The notes beneath the pieces were generated by a model. That model ran no database searches. It was not told the DNA's origin and saw only the letters and a program-made list of their open reading frames with translations. The position numbers were made by a program, and so were the translations under genes. Shown one piece after another: positions 1 through 9,207 of a stretch of 64,000 bases of DNA. Source of the DNA: Draconibacterium sp. (lineage in GTDB: Bacteria; Bacteroidota; Bacteroidia; Bacteroidales; Prolixibacteraceae). The stretch's first letter is position 1. Every line of letters begins with the position of its first letter. The stretch is taken from the NCBI GenBank assembly GCA_016705335.1, contig JADIYN010000078.1, positions 62,001-126,000 on the forward strand. The letters are read 5' to 3'.

Positions 1-1
1 T

Positions 2-556
2 TATCATTCGAAAATGATTATGAAGGAAGCAAAAGTTGGCGGTGCGTGGGCGTGGCATCAGGATTATGGTTACTGGTATGAAAACGGTGTTTTATTCCCC
101 GATTTGTGTAGTGTTTTCATCGCTGTTGACGCTGCAACAGTAGAAAACGGGTGTTTGCAGGTACTAAAAGGTTCACATAAATTAGGAAGGATTAACCATG
201 TTTTAACGGGCGATCAGGCTGGCGCCGATTTGGACCGTGTGGAGGAAATCAAAAAAAGGCTGGAACTTGTGCATGTTGAGTTGGGAAAAGGAGATGCTGT
301 ATTTTTCCATAGTAACCTGTTACACCGATCAGACAGAAATAACTCTGAGAACCCGCGCTGGGCAATGATTTGCTGTTACAATGCAAAATCAAACAATCCG
401 TATAAAGAGAGCCATCACCCACAATATACACCGCTCGTAAAAGTGCCCGACAGCGCAATTCTTGAAGCTGCACAAAATGCTGAAGTTGACAGTGAATCAT
501 GGCTTGATGTAAACAGTGATAGCAGCGCGAAAGGGCTTGAGAAAAACCGCAATTAG
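2..556 (+). CDS. Phytanoyl-CoA dioxygenase (PhyH) family protein, 3' part
   Basis: The reading frame is open to the left edge, so the 5' part of the gene lies outside the window. The product resembles PhyH-type Fe(II)/2-oxoglutarate-dependent oxygenases. The proximal metal pair is the H-x-D of WHQDYGYW, the distal histidine is in HSNLLHRSDRN, and a following arginine (RWAM) is placed to hold 2-oxoglutarate. The stretch ENGCLQVLKGSHKLG between them is typical of the family. The first visible Met is at base 14, but it is probably internal because the core fold should begin well upstream. The substrate cannot be inferred. A REP-like hairpin follows the stop codon directly. Confidence 0.85.
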   Translation, partial: YHSKMIMKEAKVGGAWAWHQDYGYWYENGVLFPDLCSVFIAVDAATVENGCLQVLKGSHKLGRINHVLTGDQAGADLDRVEEIKKRLELVHVELGKGDAVFFHSNLLHRSDRNNSENPRWAMICCYNAKSNNPYKESHHPQYTPLVKVPDSAILEAAQNAEVDSESWLDVNSDSSAKGLEKNRN

Positions 557-558
557 AA

Positions 559-609
559 ATCTTTCGACTGCTCCAGGCCTTATGTTTACATGGAGCTTAG
601 TCGAAAGAT
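559..609. repeat. REP-like hairpin after the dioxygenase gene
   Basis: ATCTTTCGACT (559-569) pairs perfectly with AGTCGAAAGAT (599-609). GCTCCA (570-575) pairs with TGGAGC (591-596), with a 2-nt bulge and a 15-nt loop. The TTTCGACT / AGTCGAAA arms resemble palindromic intergenic repeats that I associate with Bacteroidota genomes, though I could not count copies. It starts 2 nt after the stop codon and could act as a transcript end or stabiliser. Confidence 0.6.
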
Positions 610-688
610 GAGTTATAGAGATTTGACATGAAACTATTGAAACGTAATACAGAAATATATCTAAACATTTCCATTCACAATAAACAAT

Positions 689-1301
689 TTAATTTTCAGC
701 ATTAACATCTGCTATTTCGCTTAAAAAAGCAATCGATTTTTCAAGGTTTTTATTGGGAAATTTTTTCAAAATGAAAACGATTATTACAGCAATTACAACA
801 CTTCCCGCCGTTTGTGCAATAAGCCAGTTCATATAATTGTACAGATCAATATTCAGAATAAATTTGGCACCAACTATTAAAAAAACAGGTGAAAGCAATG
901 GAATAAAAACATACAACAACTGTGTTTCCCTAGTTTCCAGTAATTTCAGGTTTTCAAGTTTTAATTGCGTTTGAAGAACAGGTGTTTGGGCATTTATGCC
1001 ATAATGTAAAACAAGTTTTTTTATGCTGAAATAAATACTGTAGATTGAAAATGTAAATAAGATTAACCCGGGAATCAGAAATTTGAATTCAGATAAACTT
1101 GAAAGTGTGAAATTCACAACAAAAAGCAGAAAGAGAAAATTAACGATAATCTCAAAATAACCTGTCGATCTCAGTGAGTTCAAATTGTTTTTTAATTCTG
1201 TTCATACTCACTTCCATAAACAATGATTTGTTTATCCGCACTGTGTTTTCAAGTTTACTGTCAGTGCCATTCCAGATGGTTGATAATTCATGTAATTCCA
1301 T
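689..1301 (-). CDS. Membrane protein partner of the ECF sigma factor (one frame break)
   Basis: The best start is the ATG at 1301, 5 nt after the sigma factor stop. It gives an N-terminus MELHELSTIWNGTDSKLENT, which is typical of small Bacteroidota proteins encoded next to sigma-70 factors. The frame then breaks at an A run near 1184-1190. Dropping one A joins it to a 164-residue segment with about four hydrophobic helices (FLFLLFVVNF, FLIPGLILFTFSIYSIYF, LLYVFIPLLSPVFLIVG, SVVIAVIIVFILKKF). The tight spacing suggests cotranscription with the sigma factor and a possible membrane anti-sigma role; that role is inference. The C-terminus ends in a short charged tail. Confidence 0.65.
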
Positions 1302-1306
1302 TTTAT

Positions 1307-1822
1307 TTAAAGTTTATTTGTTTTGAAATCCTTACTAAGTTTTGTTTTAATCCGGTTTAGTTTTGTTGAAACATTGCTTACCGAAATTCCAAGTATTTCT
1401 GCAATTTCCTGATTTCTTTTCCCTTCGAGAAAAAGCACAATTACTGCCTTTTCAAAAGTTTTCAGTTGTTCGATGAACCGATATAAAAGTTTTAATTGTT
1501 CATCATAAATGTTTTCATCCCAAAACAAAATATGAGGTTGAGTGGATAATTCCCGGTGAATTTTATTTCGGGATTTTTCTTTTCTGTAAAATGAAATGGA
1601 GACATTTAAAGCAATCCTGTAAATCCAGGTAGAAATGGCAAATCTTGCGTTATATTCCGAAAATGACTTCCACAATTGCAAAGTAATTTCCTGTACCAGA
1701 TCTTTAATTTCTTCATCGTTTTTGCCATAAACATTGGCAATTTTGAATATAAGTTTTTTGTTTCTTTCGAGTAATTCAAGAAATTCCTGCTCTGTTTGTT
1801 TTGAATGTTTCAATTTTTCCAA
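1307..1822 (-). CDS. ECF-type RNA polymerase sigma-70 factor
   Basis: A 171-residue protein with region 2 near residues 20-90 (DLVQEITLQLWKSF, then FAISTWIYRIALN) and a region 4 helix-turn-helix near 125-165 (EIAEILGISVSNVSTKLNRIK). Length and layout match extracytoplasmic-function sigma factors. The start used here is a TTG; no in-frame ATG lies between it and the upstream stop. The nearest ATG, near 1850, would need a frame correction, so the N-terminus is uncertain by about 10 residues. The downstream gene is a multi-helix membrane protein starting 5 nt later, a likely regulator of this factor. It is distinct from the FecI-like factor at 15.6 kb. Confidence 0.85.
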   Translation of the reverse strand: MEKLKHSKQTEQEFLELLERNKKLIFKIANVYGKNDEEIKDLVQEITLQLWKSFSEYNARFAISTWIYRIALNVSISFYRKEKSRNKIHRELSTQPHILFWDENIYDEQLKLLYRFIEQLKTFEKAVIVLFLEGKRNQEIAEILGISVSNVSTKLNRIKTKLSKDFKTNKL

Positions 1823-1931
1823 CTTTTGTTTTTGCTTAACTTCGAATTCATTCCATTATTCGCAAGCAGGGCAAAATTGTCACATTTTTATTGAAAAAAA
1901 ATAATATACAAATAAATTATATCCCTATTTT

Positions 1932-4361
1932 TCAGATAGTTAAACTAATTTCAAATTTTCCGGAACCAACTTTGAATGAGCCATTTTCAACATTAACCTT
2001 TACTGTTTTTTTGGTTTCGATATCCAAAACCTCAATTGTTGAATCTTTAAGATTGTAAGGTAAAATAACAGTTGCAACAGCATTTTCTGGTATTTCAAAT
2101 TGCATGTTAAATGTACTTCCACTTATTTTCCAATCAGTACTGATACTTCCTTTTGGCGAAATGAACGAACATTTTACCCATTTAATATCGCCAACCGGTT
2201 TAGGAGCAATAATGATTTCGGAATAAGCAACTGAATTTTCAGCCTGATAAATTCCACTCAAACCTGCATAAAACCATTCCATCAGGTGACCCAGCATCAT
2301 GTGATTATTCGATGAAGATGTTAACGCAGCCCAGCTTTCGGTTAAAGCAGTAGCGCCCTGTTTCAGTTGAAAACCGTAACCCGGGCGGTCGCTTCTGTTG
2401 TTCATTTTATAAAGCATATCCGACCTGCCATTTTCGCTTAAAACCCGCACAAGAAAATGGTAGCCGATATCGCCTGAAGTCAAAGCATAATCGTTGTTTT
2501 TTATTGAATCGACAAGGTTGTTTAAAACCTTTATTTTGTCTTGTTCAGGAATCAATCCCGTGTAAAGCGGCATGGCGTAGGCAGTTTGACTTCCGGTGGA
2601 ACAAACTCCTGATTCTGCGTTATAAAAGGTTTTCAGAAAATCATTTTTTACGAGTTTTGCCAGATTACTGAATTTTTCCAAATCCGCAGCAAAACCAAGC
2701 AATTTGGCTGTTTTTGAAATTATCTGCAAATCGTAGTAATAAATTGAAGTTGCCGTAACAGCTTTTGGCGTCAGTTGCGCTTCACCGGGATATTTTGGAC
2801 CCAAATCATACCAGTCGCCAAGTCCGTGTGAAATGATATTGTTTTCGGCAGTAGTTTCAAGGTATTCGATATATCGTTTCATCATGGGGTACGCTTTTTC
2901 AAGTACCTCTTTATTTCCATACCATTTATACAGTTGCCAGGGGATAATTACGGCTGCACTGCCCCACTCCGGAGAATCGCGAAATCCGCCCTGAAAAGGA
3001 ACATATTCAGGAGCAATATCAGGAACCAGGCCATTTTCAAGTTGCGAATCCATCATATCCGTAACCACTTTGCTGTACAATTTCTGAATATCAAAATTGT
3101 AGTGCATTGACGGGCCAATCAGATAAGTTTGCTCCAGCCAACCCAGCTTTTCGCGGTGCGGACAATCGGTTGCAACACTTGCCATGTTACTTTTTATGCC
3201 CCATTTAATGAGTTCAAAAGTTTGGTTAAAAAGTGAATCGGAGCAACTAAACTCCCCAACAGTTGGCGCTGAATTGCGTATATGCAGCATTTTAATTTCA
3301 AGAATTTCAGTTTTTTCCGTTGAGTTTACAGGTTCAGTAATTTCAACTTCAGCATATCGGAAACCATAGTAGGTAAACCGCGGTTGCCATGTTTCTTCTC
3401 CTTCTCCATTCAATATATAATTGAATTCGAAAGGCCCGCCACCGCTGCGTTGTGTAACATTACCATCTTCGTTTACAAGCTCATCGGGCCTGATCCGGAT
3501 TTGCACCTTTATTCCCTTTCACTTTTAGCGAAATTATTCCCGAAGCGTTTTGCCAAAATCGTAAATTGTTTGGCCGGTTTTCGATTTAAAAATTTTATGA
3601 ACCGAAAACTCCTGCATTACCTTCAAGGGATTATCAGTTTCAAGTTCCAAATTACTCATTGAATCGTTTAAAACAATTGGAGAATTCCAATCCGAATCGT
3701 CAAAATTCGCTGAACTCCAGCCTTTTTTTTCAAGCCTTGCGTCGTAATCTTCTCCACCGTAAATACTGCTAAAAGTTACAGGAGACGGTAATACCCTGCA
3801 GTTTTCATCGGAAAAAATATTTTGTACCGAGCCATCAGTATATTCAATATTAATATTGAAAATTACTTTTGGATAACCATAGGCAACAACCAATTTGCGG
3901 TAACGTTCGCGGTTAACATTGTAAAATCCATTTCCAACCAAAACCCCGATTGCATTTTCTCCGTTTTTTAACAAGTAGGAAATATCGAAAGAATTATAAA
4001 GAATTCGCTTTAGGTAGTTGGTCCAACCCGGAGAAAGAAAATGATCACCTACTTTACTGCCGTTAATTTGCAAATCGTAATGTCCTAATCCTGTAATGTT
4101 TATGGTTGCTTTCTGAATGGTTTTACCTACATTAAATTCTTTACGAAACATCGGAACAACTGCGCGTTTTAAACCTTTTTCACCCAATTCATCTCCCGAA
4201 CCGTGCACTGCAGGTATAATTTTCATACTATCCTCAAATTCTTCAAAAGCTATCCATTTTGCGTTTGCCCAAATATTGGAATTGTTGCCAACCTGAGTTT
4301 TTGTTTGACAAGCTGAAATGATAAATATTGTTGCAATTAATAGTAAGTGTAATTTTTTCAT
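1932..4361 (-). CDS. Alpha-L-rhamnosidase, GH78 family lipoprotein (two frame breaks)
   Basis: Predicted to remove terminal alpha-L-rhamnose from glycans. The N-terminus has a lipoprotein signal with the lipobox ISAC near residue 18. An N-terminal beta domain follows (MFRKEFNV, ATINITGLGHYDLQING). The (alpha/alpha)6 catalytic domain carries the GH78 signature TDCPHREKLGWLEQ and the downstream GDWYDLGPKYPG and LTESWAALT segments. The total is about 800 residues, close to the family norm. The open frame is broken between 3506 and 3541. Adding one base to the CCC run at 3539-3541 and one to the TTT run at 3500-3502 restores a continuous sequence, so sequencing indels are more likely than decay. 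It follows the acyl-CoA synthetase by 42 nt and may be cotranscribed with it, without an obvious functional link. Confidence 0.88.
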
Positions 4362-4403
4362 GTTTACATTATTGTTGAAATAAGTAATTTTTTAGTGGTT
4401 TGA

Positions 4404-6092
4404 TTATCCCTTTTTTTCTTCATTTTCCTTGTTGTAAAGGAATCGTTTGATTTTTTGGGTAGCAGTTTTCTTAAATGGCTCAGGATGCGAATGAAACGAT
4501 TGAATTTTTGAGAATTTATTAACACGTTCGTTTATATAATGTTTTAGTTCATCTGTCAATTCTGTAATAGTTTCGTCAACTTTTTGCGCTATTTCCTTTA
4601 CATCGTGTGTTAATTCAGTGGTCATTTCGTGCCATTTTTTCTCAAGTTCTTCACGATCGAAATGCACAAGCGCAACCAGTTTACCTTTCTGTTCAACAAC
4701 AAGTGATTCAACAACATGGCGATAGTTGTTGATTAATGATTCAATTTCTTCGGGGTAAATGTTTTCGCCATTTGCTCCTACAATCATATTTTTCAATCGC
4801 CCTTTGTGAGTCAGGTTTCCCTTTTCGTCGAAAACTCCCAAATCGCCTGTTTTAAACCAGCCGTCTTCAGTGAGTACTTCGCGGGTTCTTTCTTCATTTT
4901 TGTAGTAACCCAACATTATATTTGGCCCGCGCCCCCATATTTCACCTTCGCCTGTTTTGGGGTCGGGATTGTGAATTATCAATTCGCAGTCGATTACTTT
5001 TGGCCCAATTGCCTGAAATTTTGTTTGTGAGGGGTTTGAACCTGCCAGAAGTGGCGAAGTTTCAGTTAACCCGTAACCTATGGCATAGGAAATTTTGCAT
5101 CACGCAGAAAGCGTTCGGTTTGGCATCCAGTTTTGCGCCACCAATCCCGAAAAATTTCAAATTTCCACCAAAAGTCTGATAAAGTTTTTTCCCTGCCAGA
5201 CGATAAATCAATTTCCGGGTAATCCTGTTTTTATGCAATATTCTTGTAAAAGCCTTTTTATCGATTTGTGGCAGGATGCTGTTTTTATACACCTTTTCGA
5301 TTATCATCGGGACAGTGAGCATCAAATCAGGTTTCACACTTTGCATTGCCGGAATCAAAACGCTTGCCGTTGGCGGTTTACGCAGATATGTAACGTTTGC
5401 GCCTTTCATGATTGGTAAAATCAGCCCAATCGTATTTTCGTAAGTGTGTGAAAGCGGTAAAACCGAAAGAAACCTGAAGTGCTCAGGAATATTCTGAACC
5501 TCACCGGATTGAAAAGCATTAAATATCACATTTTTCTGCGACAGCATCACACCTTTCGAATCGCCGGTAGTACCCGAAGTATAAAGCAAAATAGCCAATT
5601 CGTCAGGCCCGGAAAAATAAAGGGAATTGCTTTGTACATTTTCATCAAAAACAATCTCTTTTTCCTGTTGCTTTTAATTACCTCAAAATTATCGATTCGA
5701 ATTATTATTTCGGGGATATCATTTTTTAGTTCTGCCATTTTGTATTCAAGACTTTGCGAAATAAAAATGGCTTTTGACTCAGAATGTTTTAAAACATTCT
5801 CGAGTTCAAACGGATTAAAATCAGGAAGCACAGGCACAACAACAATTCCGAGGCACTGCAATGCAAAATACACGATTCCCCAGTTGGGCATATTTTGACT
5901 GTAAATTACAACTTTGTCGCCCTGTTTAATTTCCAGTGCTTCAAGAAATGCTTTTACAGCAGAAATTTTCTTACCCATTTCGGCATAAGTCATCATTTCT
6001 TCATCAACAAAACCTAAAGCTTTGTGATTGGCAAATTTCGATACTACTTCGGGAATAAGCGTGGCAAAGTTTAACTGATCTTTTGATTCCAT
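4404..6092 (-). CDS. Long-chain acyl-CoA synthetase, AMP-forming (several frame breaks)
   Basis: Adenylate-forming enzyme that would activate fatty acids to acyl-CoA using ATP. The P-loop motif ILLYTSGTTGDSKGVMLS is present. So are the aromatic/His segment LPLSHTYENT, the interrupted GYGLTETSP region, and the C-terminal GWFKTGDLG with KGRLKNMIVGANGENIYPEEIE. The end has the KKTATQKIKRF lysine region seen in FadD-like enzymes. Roughly 560 residues in total. The frame changes near 5610, and twice more between about 5050 and 5175. The pieces are collinear and each conserved motif occurs once, so I treat this as one gene with indel errors. A strong promoter lies directly upstream. Confidence 0.87.
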
Positions 6093-6110
6093 CGGATTTA
6101 ATTATATTAA

Positions 6111-6138
6111 CAAATGTAATTCAAAATTGGAAAAACAA
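6111..6138 (-). promoter_or_regulatory. Promoter for the acyl-CoA synthetase gene
   Basis: On the minus strand, TTG at 6136-6138 is followed after 17 nt by TACATTTG at 6111-6118. This is a perfect match to the Bacteroidota -7 consensus TAnnTTTG. The start codon at 6092 is about 19 nt further on, giving a very short leader. Confidence 0.65.
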
Positions 6139-6259
6139 GTACAGCATTACTTTTTACTTCATGAGGCTGCTTTTTTATTCTATTTTCAGAAATAACAAAA
6201 AATCAATTATTTAACACGATTTGCACGTTTTCCATGTTCAAATGTTTAAACCCATTTAA

Positions 6260-7417
6260 ATGTGTAATTTCGCGCCGAACAAAAAAATAACTGTTTTGAA
6301 TAATTTTGAAGAATTAGGAGTTGGCAGGAAATTTATATTGGGATTGAACGATCTGAATATTAATACGCCAACCGAAATACAAATAAAAGTAATCCCGATA
6401 TTAATTAACTCGAACACCGATTTAGTGGGACAAGCACAAACAGGTACAGGGAAAACTGCTGCATATGGATTGCCCTTACTACATAAAGTTGATCCTGGTC
6501 AGAATAAAATACAGGGGTTGATACTTTGCCCAACTCGTGAACTGGGACAACAAATTGCAAAACAACTGTTTAAGTTTACCAAATATTCGTCTAAAATTTT
6601 TACTGAAGCGGTTTATGGCGGCGCACCTATTGAAAGGCAATTGAATGCGCTGAAAAAACCTACCCATATTGTTGTTGCAACTCCAGGAAGGCTGATTGAC
6701 CTGTTGAAAAGGGAAGCATTGAATTTAAGTCATGTAAAAACCGTAATACTCGACGAAGCTGACGAAATGTTAAGCATGGGTTTTAAAGATGAATTGGACG
6801 AAATTCTGCGTCATACTTCGGCAGCCGAAAACAAATGGCTCTTCTCGGCAACAATGCCGGTTGGAATCAAACAAATTGTTACCAAACACCTGGCAGCCAA
6901 CGCAGTTCGGATTGAAGTGAATGAGAAAAATGTAATAAACAAAAACATTGATCACCAGTATTTGATAGTTGAAGAAAGCGATAAACTTCATGCGCTGTTA
7001 CAATTTTTAAAATCAGAAGGAGTAAACCGGGGAGTTGTTTTTTGCAGAACCAAAGTTGCAGCTCAAAAATTAGCGTTGCAACTTGAAGCAAAAAATATTA
7101 CAGCCGGTGCAATCCATGGCGATTTAATGCAAAAAGAACGCGACAAAGTGATGCGGGCTTTTAAAAATGAGTCTTCGCAAATACTTGTTGCAACAGACCT
7201 TGCAGCACGCGGGCTTGACATTGAAGCACTGTCTTTTGTTGTTCATTACCAACTTCCGGATAAAGATGAGTATTATACGCACCGTAGCGGCAGAACTGCC
7301 AGAGCCGGAAAAAAAGGCGTTTCGCTTAGTTTGGTAACACCATTCGAAACCAAGCAAATTCGGTTTTATGAAAAATCTTTGCACATTTCATTTAGCCAGA
7401 TAACGCAGGGAAGCTAA
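6260..7417 (+). CDS. DEAD-box ATP-dependent RNA helicase
   Basis: All core motifs are present in order: Q motif PTEIQ (37-41), motif I AQTGTGKT (59-66), Ia PTREL (91-95), Ib TPGR (141-144), II DEAD (165-168), III SAT (196-198), V ARGLD and VI HRSGRTARAG near the end. The protein unwinds RNA, likely in ribosome or mRNA metabolism. At 385 residues it is little more than the two RecA-like domains; the RNA-binding C-terminal extension common in DbpA/DeaD types is absent. The ATG at 6260 overlaps a promoter-like TAATTTCG (6265-6272). The TTG at 6296 (start of NNFEELG) is therefore a credible true start, with the first 12 residues untranslated leader. Confidence 0.93.
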   Translation: MCNFAPNKKITVLNNFEELGVGRKFILGLNDLNINTPTEIQIKVIPILINSNTDLVGQAQTGTGKTAAYGLPLLHKVDPGQNKIQGLILCPTRELGQQIAKQLFKFTKYSSKIFTEAVYGGAPIERQLNALKKPTHIVVATPGRLIDLLKREALNLSHVKTVILDEADEMLSMGFKDELDEILRHTSAAENKWLFSATMPVGIKQIVTKHLAANAVRIEVNEKNVINKNIDHQYLIVEESDKLHALLQFLKSEGVNRGVVFCRTKVAAQKLALQLEAKNITAGAIHGDLMQKERDKVMRAFKNESSQILVATDLAARGLDIEALSFVVHYQLPDKDEYYTHRSGRTARAGKKGVSLSLVTPFETKQIRFYEKSLHISFSQITQGS

Positions 7418-7453
7418 AGATTTCAGACGACAGGAGTTGAGAGTTCGAAGCCT

Positions 7454-8578
7454 TTAGATCTCAAAATAAAATGTAGTACCGTTTTGTTTTGAGCTTTCGA
7501 ACCCAACTTTTCCTTTCAGGTATTTTTCGCCAAGCAGTTTCATACTGTAGGTTCCTAAGCCACGCCCAACCCCTTTTGTTGTAAACGAACGTTTAAACAT
7601 TTGAAGTTGAACATTCTTTTCAATTGTCGCAGGATTATGTACTGAAAACTGAATAACTTGATTTATTGACCTGCAGCATAATGTTATTAAAGCTTTTGGA
7701 TTATAAACTTCAATTGCATTTTTGACCATATTCCCTAAAATTCGCCGGAGTAGAACAGGGTCGGTATTTATTACATGAAGTTCTGAGTTTTCCTCAATTA
7801 GAATGGATTTATCTGCTTCAATTGCCTGAGTTGAAAATAAGTTTTTTACATCATGTAAAATCGACATTGAGTTAACTTCCTGTATATCAGGATGCAATTC
7901 TCCTCTTTCTGCTTCACTTAACTGCCGTTGTGCCTGTATTTCATCAACAAGGTTATTTGCGGCGCGGTTAATAATATTGGCAACTTCGGTAATTTCTTCA
8001 GGTTTATCCAATTCTTTTAACATTGACGAAAGTCCGGAAATACCACTTGCACTGTTTAATAAATCGTGGAAAAATAAACGTTCAAGTGTTTCTGTCCGTT
8101 TCTTGTCGCTGATATCGGTTAAGGCAAAAATTGTAAAACTTTCGCCAACATATTCATAAGGTGTACTTGTAACCAAAATGTTTTTTGACTCAAGCGTTTG
8201 GGTTAAAATCCGGCACTCTTTTGTTGACTGAATTCCTTTGTGCGATTCAAGTATTGCATTTGCCGCCCCGCAGGTTTTGCAAAAATTTGTTGATCCGCAA
8301 CCACCTGTTGTAACAAAAGCATGAATACAGTTTATTGCCTCTCCCGGGCGTTTACCAAGTATCTGTTTTGATTCGGGAATACCACAAAAATCATAATAAT
8401 GCTTGTTGGCAAATATTATTTGACGCTCTTTGTTTAACACAACCAACATTTGCGAAAGCGACTCAATCAAATTTATTAGAAATTTATTTTGAGTAAAAAT
8501 GGCGGTTTGTCTTTTTACCTCATCAAGTGTTTTTCTTTCTTCCGGGTTAAACAGAATGGTTTTATATGTTTTAAACAT
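7454..8578 (-). CDS. PAS-domain sensor histidine kinase with a four-cysteine motif
   Basis: A soluble kinase of 374 residues with no membrane segment, so it senses a cytoplasmic cue. A PAS domain (about residues 35-158) contains C84, C94, C100 and C103 in the pattern C-x9-C-x5-C-x2-C (INCIHAF, GGCGSTNFCKTCG), which could bind a metal or Fe-S cluster. The phosphoacceptor is probably H171 in LFFHDLLNSASG. The ATPase domain has N-box N287 (GNMVKNAIE) and a glycine lid GVGRGLGTYSMKLL (337-349). No response regulator gene is adjacent, so the output is unknown. The metal or redox role is inferred from the cysteine spacing alone. Confidence 0.85.
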   Translation of the reverse strand: MFKTYKTILFNPEERKTLDEVKRQTAIFTQNKFLINLIESLSQMLVVLNKERQIIFANKHYYDFCGIPESKQILGKRPGEAINCIHAFVTTGGCGSTNFCKTCGAANAILESHKGIQSTKECRILTQTLESKNILVTSTPYEYVGESFTIFALTDISDKKRTETLERLFFHDLLNSASGISGLSSMLKELDKPEEITEVANIINRAANNLVDEIQAQRQLSEAERGELHPDIQEVNSMSILHDVKNLFSTQAIEADKSILIEENSELHVINTDPVLLRRILGNMVKNAIEVYNPKALITLCCRSINQVIQFSVHNPATIEKNVQLQMFKRSFTTKGVGRGLGTYSMKLLGEKYLKGKVGFESSKQNGTTFYFEI

Positions 8579-8585
8579 TCAAAAA

Positions 8586-8611
8586 GGGATTTGAATTAAT
8601 CCCGAAAGATA
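8586..8611 (-). promoter_or_regulatory. Putative kinase promoter with adjacent dyad
   Basis: On the minus strand TATCTTTC (8604-8611) matches TAnnTTTG with one mismatch, with a TTG about 22 nt upstream. Immediately downstream, GGGATT (8586-8591) and AATCCC (8598-8603) form a perfect 6-bp dyad around the expected transcription start. It could be an operator or a leader hairpin. Confidence 0.4.
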
Positions 8612-8717
8612 AAATTCATATTTGTAATAGTTTCAACTATCACTGAAAAATGAATTTCAATGATATCAATTTATATAAAGACTAAATAATTACAACATTG
8701 GTTTGAGGATAAAATAC

Positions 8718-9170
8718 TTATAGAATTTCAGTAATTCTGATTTTTTTATCCTGAAAACTGAAGAAATCGCCCTCCTTTTTATTGTTTAATATCATTCCAA
8801 TTGGTGAAGCAAGCGAAATGGCGATATACGAATCATTTCTGACATTAATTTTACCCAAACCTATTGAAATAAAGTAGTTATCCTGTGCGGTTTTTACAAT
8901 ACTTCCAAAAACTGCCTTTTTAAATTTTTTATGTAAATCAATTTGCAAAAGTTGGTTTTTAAGTTGAATTGCTTTATTTAACTGCACTTTGTTCTTTTCA
9001 AGTTCAAATTGCACCATCGCCCTGCCTGTTTCGTATTTGTCACCGGCAGTACTTTTTGTTTCGTTATCGCGTGATTCAATTGCCAGTTGAATATCACGAT
9101 TTGCCGTCTCAATTCTTTTATCTAAAATTCCATTGAGCTGATTAACAAGAATTTCCTTTAATTCTGTCAT
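8718..9170 (-). CDS. GreA/GreB-like transcription elongation factor family protein
   Basis: A 150-residue protein with an N-terminal alpha-helical coiled-coil region (about 1-75, rich in E, K, Q and N) followed by a small beta domain with SPIGMILNNKKEGDFF. That is the layout of Gre-type secondary-channel proteins (coiled coil plus FKBP-like C-terminal domain). Canonical GreA is about 158 residues. The acidic tip residues expected of a cleavage factor are not obvious, so it may bind polymerase without GreA activity. Orthologues are often mislabelled as ketoacyl synthases. It stands alone between the kinase and the GNAT-nitrilase gene. Confidence 0.65.
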   Translation of the reverse strand: MTELKEILVNQLNGILDKRIETANRDIQLAIESRDNETKSTAGDKYETGRAMVQFELEKNKVQLNKAIQLKNQLLQIDLHKKFKKAVFGSIVKTAQDNYFISIGLGKINVRNDSYIAISLASPIGMILNNKKEGDFFSFQDKKIRITEIL

Positions 9171-9207
9171 TTATTAAACTTTAATCGTTGAACCTAAAAC
9201 GCAGAAC

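Noticed and set aside
3184..3662. Plus-strand open frames opposite the rhamnosidase
   Set aside because: They lie opposite a well-supported GH78 gene and have no recognisable domain or start signal.
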